Shown here piece by piece: positions 60,875 to 64,000 of a stretch of DNA of 64,000 bases (positions within the stretch are counted from its first letter, which is position 1; each line of letters opens with the position of its first letter). The DNA is taken from positions 5,525,598 through 5,589,597 of the forward strand of contig JAQFVV010006273.1 in NCBI GenBank assembly GCA_028023455.1, written 5' to 3'. Origin of the DNA: Epiperipatus broadwayi (Eukaryota > Onychophora > Udeonychophora > Euonychophora > Peripatidae). Under the pieces are notes generated by a model. The model was not told the DNA's origin. It did not search any database and saw only the letters and a program-made list of their open reading frames with translations. A program made the position numbers and the translations under genes.

Positions 60875-61645
60875 TAAAACTTCTACCCTGTCACATATTT
60901 TTGAAATTTATAAATAAAGATTTTCTGAAGACAAAAAAAAAATGACTCCAAGATCCTCTTTGTGGTAAGTTAGCATCCATCAGTTGACTCAGATAACATG
61001 GAAAAAGAGAGATAAAATTGAGACTTTCTATGCATTTATGTTTAATTAAAACCAGATATAGTAATCTTGAAGAGAAGTTTAAAATTTATGTTTGGACTAG
61101 GAATAATCTCTAATTTAGTAGTTTAGTAAATGATTAGTAAATAATCATTATTGCATTTATTTGAAGTGGTTGGTATCAAAATTGTGAATCCAGTATGTTT
61201 GACATTTATGACATTAATAATCTCAGACATGTAAATCGAAATGTAATATATATTTACACTAATAATTTTGAAAACTCTAAATAAACAATAATTATTAAAT
61301 ATGTAACTCTGAGAATATATAATAATATTTATATTTTTAATGTGAATGTTCATAGCTAAAAAACTATTGTTTATGATTACTTAACAGGAAACTGTTTCTA
61401 TAATCTAAAATTACCTTGATTAGAGTAGAAAATCCAATAAGATAGTGTTCAACCATATCTAAGCATTTTTCCAATAAATAATCATAGATATAAATAAACA
61501 TACACACATTTTGAACAGGATCTTGAAAAAAAATTTAAACCTATATTGCCAATATTTTTATTAAAATGTGGATATAATATATTAAATTGATTAACAACAT
61601 AATAATGCATAATGTGTATTCATGATTTATCTAGGCTATTTGTAC
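60875..61645. other. AT-rich DNA, no gene seen
   Basis: No recognisable coding, RNA or repeat feature. Confidence 0.35.
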
Positions 61646-62219
61646 TCCATATATTTAATAAATTATTTTTCTCTTCACTAATAAAATTGTAATTATAAAT
61701 ATGCGACTTTTTTTTTCGCATTAAATAGTGAAGCTATAATTTTACACTAATTTATAATAAGTTTGCGCTTTTGAGATTTCATGTTCGAATCTCATACTCA
61801 TAGCTTTGTAAATAAAGATTGTTATGATTTATGCAAAAGCGTTTGAATTTTTAATTAGTCCATTGTTTAGAGAGAGCAAAACATGCCTCTCTTATATTAA
61901 TGGCATTGATGTCATTTGCTATATATAAAGCTTCCTTAACTTTTCTTTCTGCCCAAATAATTTGTACAGAAAAAAATGACGCCAAAAGAAAAGTTAAGAA
62001 AGCTTTATATATAGCAAATGATATCAATGCCATTAATAGAAGAGAGGCATGTTTTGCTCTCTCTAAACAATGGACTAATTAAAAATTCAAACGCATTTGC
62101 ATAAATTATAACAATCTTTATTTACAAAGCTATGAGTATGAGATTCGAACATGAAATCTCGAAAGCGCTAAGCAAACCTATTATAAATTAGTGTAAAATT
62201 ATAGCTTCCATATATTTAA
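61646..62219. mobile_element. Palindromic element without hammerhead, 13-bp target duplication
   Basis: TCCATATATTTAA at 61646-61658 and 62207-62219 flanks about 548 bp. From about 61731 the sequence is the near-perfect reverse complement of the part ending at about 62206 (arms of about 235 bp, centre near 61968). Each arm contains GTTCGAATC, which fits the Pol III B-box consensus, inside a small stem (61781-61801 and mirror). The overlapping 60-codon frames on the two strands come from the palindrome. No ribozyme core was found. It may be a SINE-like unit inserted by the same route as the hammerhead elements. Confidence 0.7.
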
Positions 62220-62885
62220 CAATTACAACTGGTGTGCATGTCTGCTTTCAAAGTAATAAAGTTTGTAAACTTTTAGTTTTAAAATATATAATAGTAAGCT
62301 TACTTCTCTGATTAATATAGCATTAAAGTGTTAAAAAATAATATACATATCAAATCCTCATGTGGTTACTTGGTTATCTATGCTCATCTATTTTAAAAGT
62401 GTTAAATACATCTTTCACACTGAGATCTGTTCTTTAAGTAAATTTTGTCTGACTTATGTTTAGAAGTTGTATTTGGCCATGCTGTAGTTGAGGGTGTTCA
62501 GACTATTAGTCCTATTCTACATGTAAAATAATCATAAATATAAAATGAAATCTTATATTCTTTTTCTTAATACAGTTTTGACAACTAGTACAATATTGAG
62601 TAATCAATAGATAGTAGCTTAATAAATATTTATCCAATGCTGTTCTATTCATATTCCCAGATAATTTATAGTTTGCAGCTATCATCAATAAGAAACTTTG
62701 GATTTTGTTTTATCAGGATTACATGATGTTTTGCTCATTTCAACATCGAAAATTAGCAACTTCACATCATTTTCTAATAACCAAATATTATTTTTGCTAT
62801 TTTCTCTCTCCATTAGGTTGGTATGGATCTTAATTTTGTGAGTCCCTTATGTTAACATTCATAATTATGCACTAATTGCATTAAG
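62220..62885. other. AT-rich DNA, no gene seen
   Basis: No recognisable feature. Confidence 0.3.
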
Positions 62886-62887
62886 AG

Positions 62888-63040
62888 ATTATGATCACCA
62901 TTTCTTATGCTTGCTCAAGCTGTTAAAATAGGCAAAACTCTCCATACAGTAGTGCCACTCAGTGCAAGTCAGAGTAATGCATCATCTATTGACTACTCTG
63001 GCTTGCACTGAGTGGGACTACTGTATGGAGAGTTTTGCCT
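62888..63040. repeat. Family B remnant: outer ends only, perfect hairpin
   Basis: It begins with the family end TTATGATCACCATTTCTTAT. 62930-63040 is a hairpin with about 48-bp arms (AGGCAAAACTCTCCATACAG and its complement), matching the outer arms of the 49, 51 and 53 kb elements. The ribozyme region is missing. Confidence 0.7.
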
Positions 63041-64000
63041 GTTTGTGTTATTACATTTTCATTCTTTAATTTTAATTCATCTTTTTATATGTAATTTGTT
63101 TGTCTGCTTTTCTATCTTTTTTTTAAGTTAGAATGTGTATACTTATTTATGAGTAGCTCCTATTGATGATGATGACCACAGTATAAAAATTATGGTCACT
63201 GATAAAGTCAGGTACCTACAGTCTAATTTATTGATTTTTTTTAAACATTGCAAACACATTATGAAACAATATTAGGATAACTAATCTATAAATTTCAGTT
63301 ATTTTTTTATTTAGAAAAATAATTTCTTATAAAATACTATGAAATGCTGATTTATAAATTAATTGATAAATTAAATGCTTAATTTAAAATTTCTTATTAC
63401 ATGTAATTGACTGGTTTGTTTCAACTTTTAGTGCCATTTGCATTTTCATTTATTTTATTTTTTTGGTTTTGAACAAAGGTAGGTGGGGGTGAAAAGGAAA
63501 AACCAATGTGGTCAAGTATACATTTTTGGTTATTGCAGATTTCCTATAAACCAAGATGGCAATTTATATTTTTGATAAATATAGTTTCAAAGACCTATAA
63601 TCTACTGATGATGTGTTAGTTGTTAAATTAAAACAAAATTCATAAATTGATTGTTAAAATAAAAAAAGGAATAAATTCTAATAAATTTCATTAAGAAGCT
63701 TTATTTCATTTTTTTCTCTTTTTTACTTATACTATAATGTGAAAGCAATGTGAAATTTTTAACATTGTCATACTTTGTTTCAATTTAATTTGCTTCTTTT
63801 TGTCAACAGTTTTTTTTTTTTTTTTTGGTAAATTATCATAATGATAAAAGTTGGCGACCTTCCTGTCACAGAATGTGAGGCAGTTGATTATTTCCAAAGA
63901 TAAGGATCCTGCCCTTCTAAAAAGTGATCATGATATAAAACTTTACATTTAAACACCCCTTACAATAAGGATTGCACATGTCTTACATGAATAATGTGTA
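63041..64000. other. AT-rich DNA, no gene seen
   Basis: T- and A-rich tracts (T18 near 63810-63827) and no recognisable gene or RNA. Confidence 0.35.

Noticed and set aside
61851-62082. Two near-identical 60-codon frames on opposite strands as paired genes
   Set aside because: They are the two arms of a palindrome.
25043-62219. Palindromes as assembly artefacts
   Set aside because: The arms differ by point changes and length, and several are flanked by target duplications at independent loci, which an artefact would not produce. Long-read confirmation would still be decisive.
39340-64000. Repeats as a CRISPR array
   Set aside because: Units are long, palindromic and flanked by target duplications in a eukaryotic context; there are no short regular repeats with unique spacers and no cas genes.

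Overview
This is a non-coding, very AT-rich eukaryotic (metazoan, almost certainly invertebrate) window. The evidence is several non-LTR retrotransposons with animal-type endonuclease/reverse-transcriptase ORFs, a Ty3/gypsy relic, a Penelope-like relic, long (AT)n and (GATA)n tracts, nested insertions with target-site duplications, and no operons or compact genes. The phylum cannot be fixed from the sequence. Apart from one possible 5' exon with CCAAT-box promoter (about 19.3-19.6 kb), no host gene is recognisable; nearly everything identifiable is mobile DNA.

Layout. 0.6-9.8 kb: a long inverted-repeat element with arms of at least 1 kb. Its left arm is split by an apparently intact two-ORF, Jockey/CR1-group-like LINE (1585-6241), and a 500-N assembly gap lies just inside that arm. 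10.2-14.5 kb: a decayed Ty3/gypsy element on the minus strand (gag, protease, RT, integrase still legible) whose RNase H region is replaced by a degenerate tandem repeat. 16.6-23.8 kb: unassigned AT-rich DNA with the candidate promoter/exon. 24.0-28.9 kb: a frameshifted LINE on the minus strand, interrupted by a 1155-bp palindromic insertion. 34.3-35.3 kb: two RTE-type 3' fragments. 36.1-39.1 kb: a 5'-truncated L1/Tx1-like LINE with a clean 11-bp target duplication. 40.4-43.7 kb: a Penelope-like RT plus GIY-YIG relic (minus), split by an unclassified 2.25-kb insertion. 43.7-44.6 kb: a second Tx1-like fragment. 44.9-56.0 kb: a cluster of small palindromic elements. 56.5-59.5 kb: an almost complete RTE-clade LINE with a few nonsense/frameshift lesions. 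59.5-64 kb: AT-rich DNA with a (GATA)n tract and two more palindromic elements.

The most interesting content is a set of small elements that carry hammerhead-ribozyme motifs. At least four sequence families (called A, B/C, D and E here; B, C and D are related) contain the same type I fold: CUGANGA, a short helix II, GAAA, a very short self-complementary helix III, an NUH cleavage triplet, and a two-part helix I. The paired segments differ between families and show compensatory changes while the core is kept. The best cores are at 45244-45297 (-), 45309-45362 (+), 47467-47524 (-), 48329-48386 (+), 53423-53481 (+), 49252-49310 (-), 25156-25214 (-) and 26005-26063 (+).

These elements are built as direct tandem units followed by an inverted copy (head-to-head, unit 3' ends outward). 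Five whole composites are bounded by 11-15 bp direct repeats, which points to retrotransposition of RNA multimers. Known animal retrozymes and Penelope-like elements carry type I hammerheads with tiny helix III, and a Penelope-like GIY-YIG relic sits in the same window. That link, and any present-day ribozyme activity, are inference.
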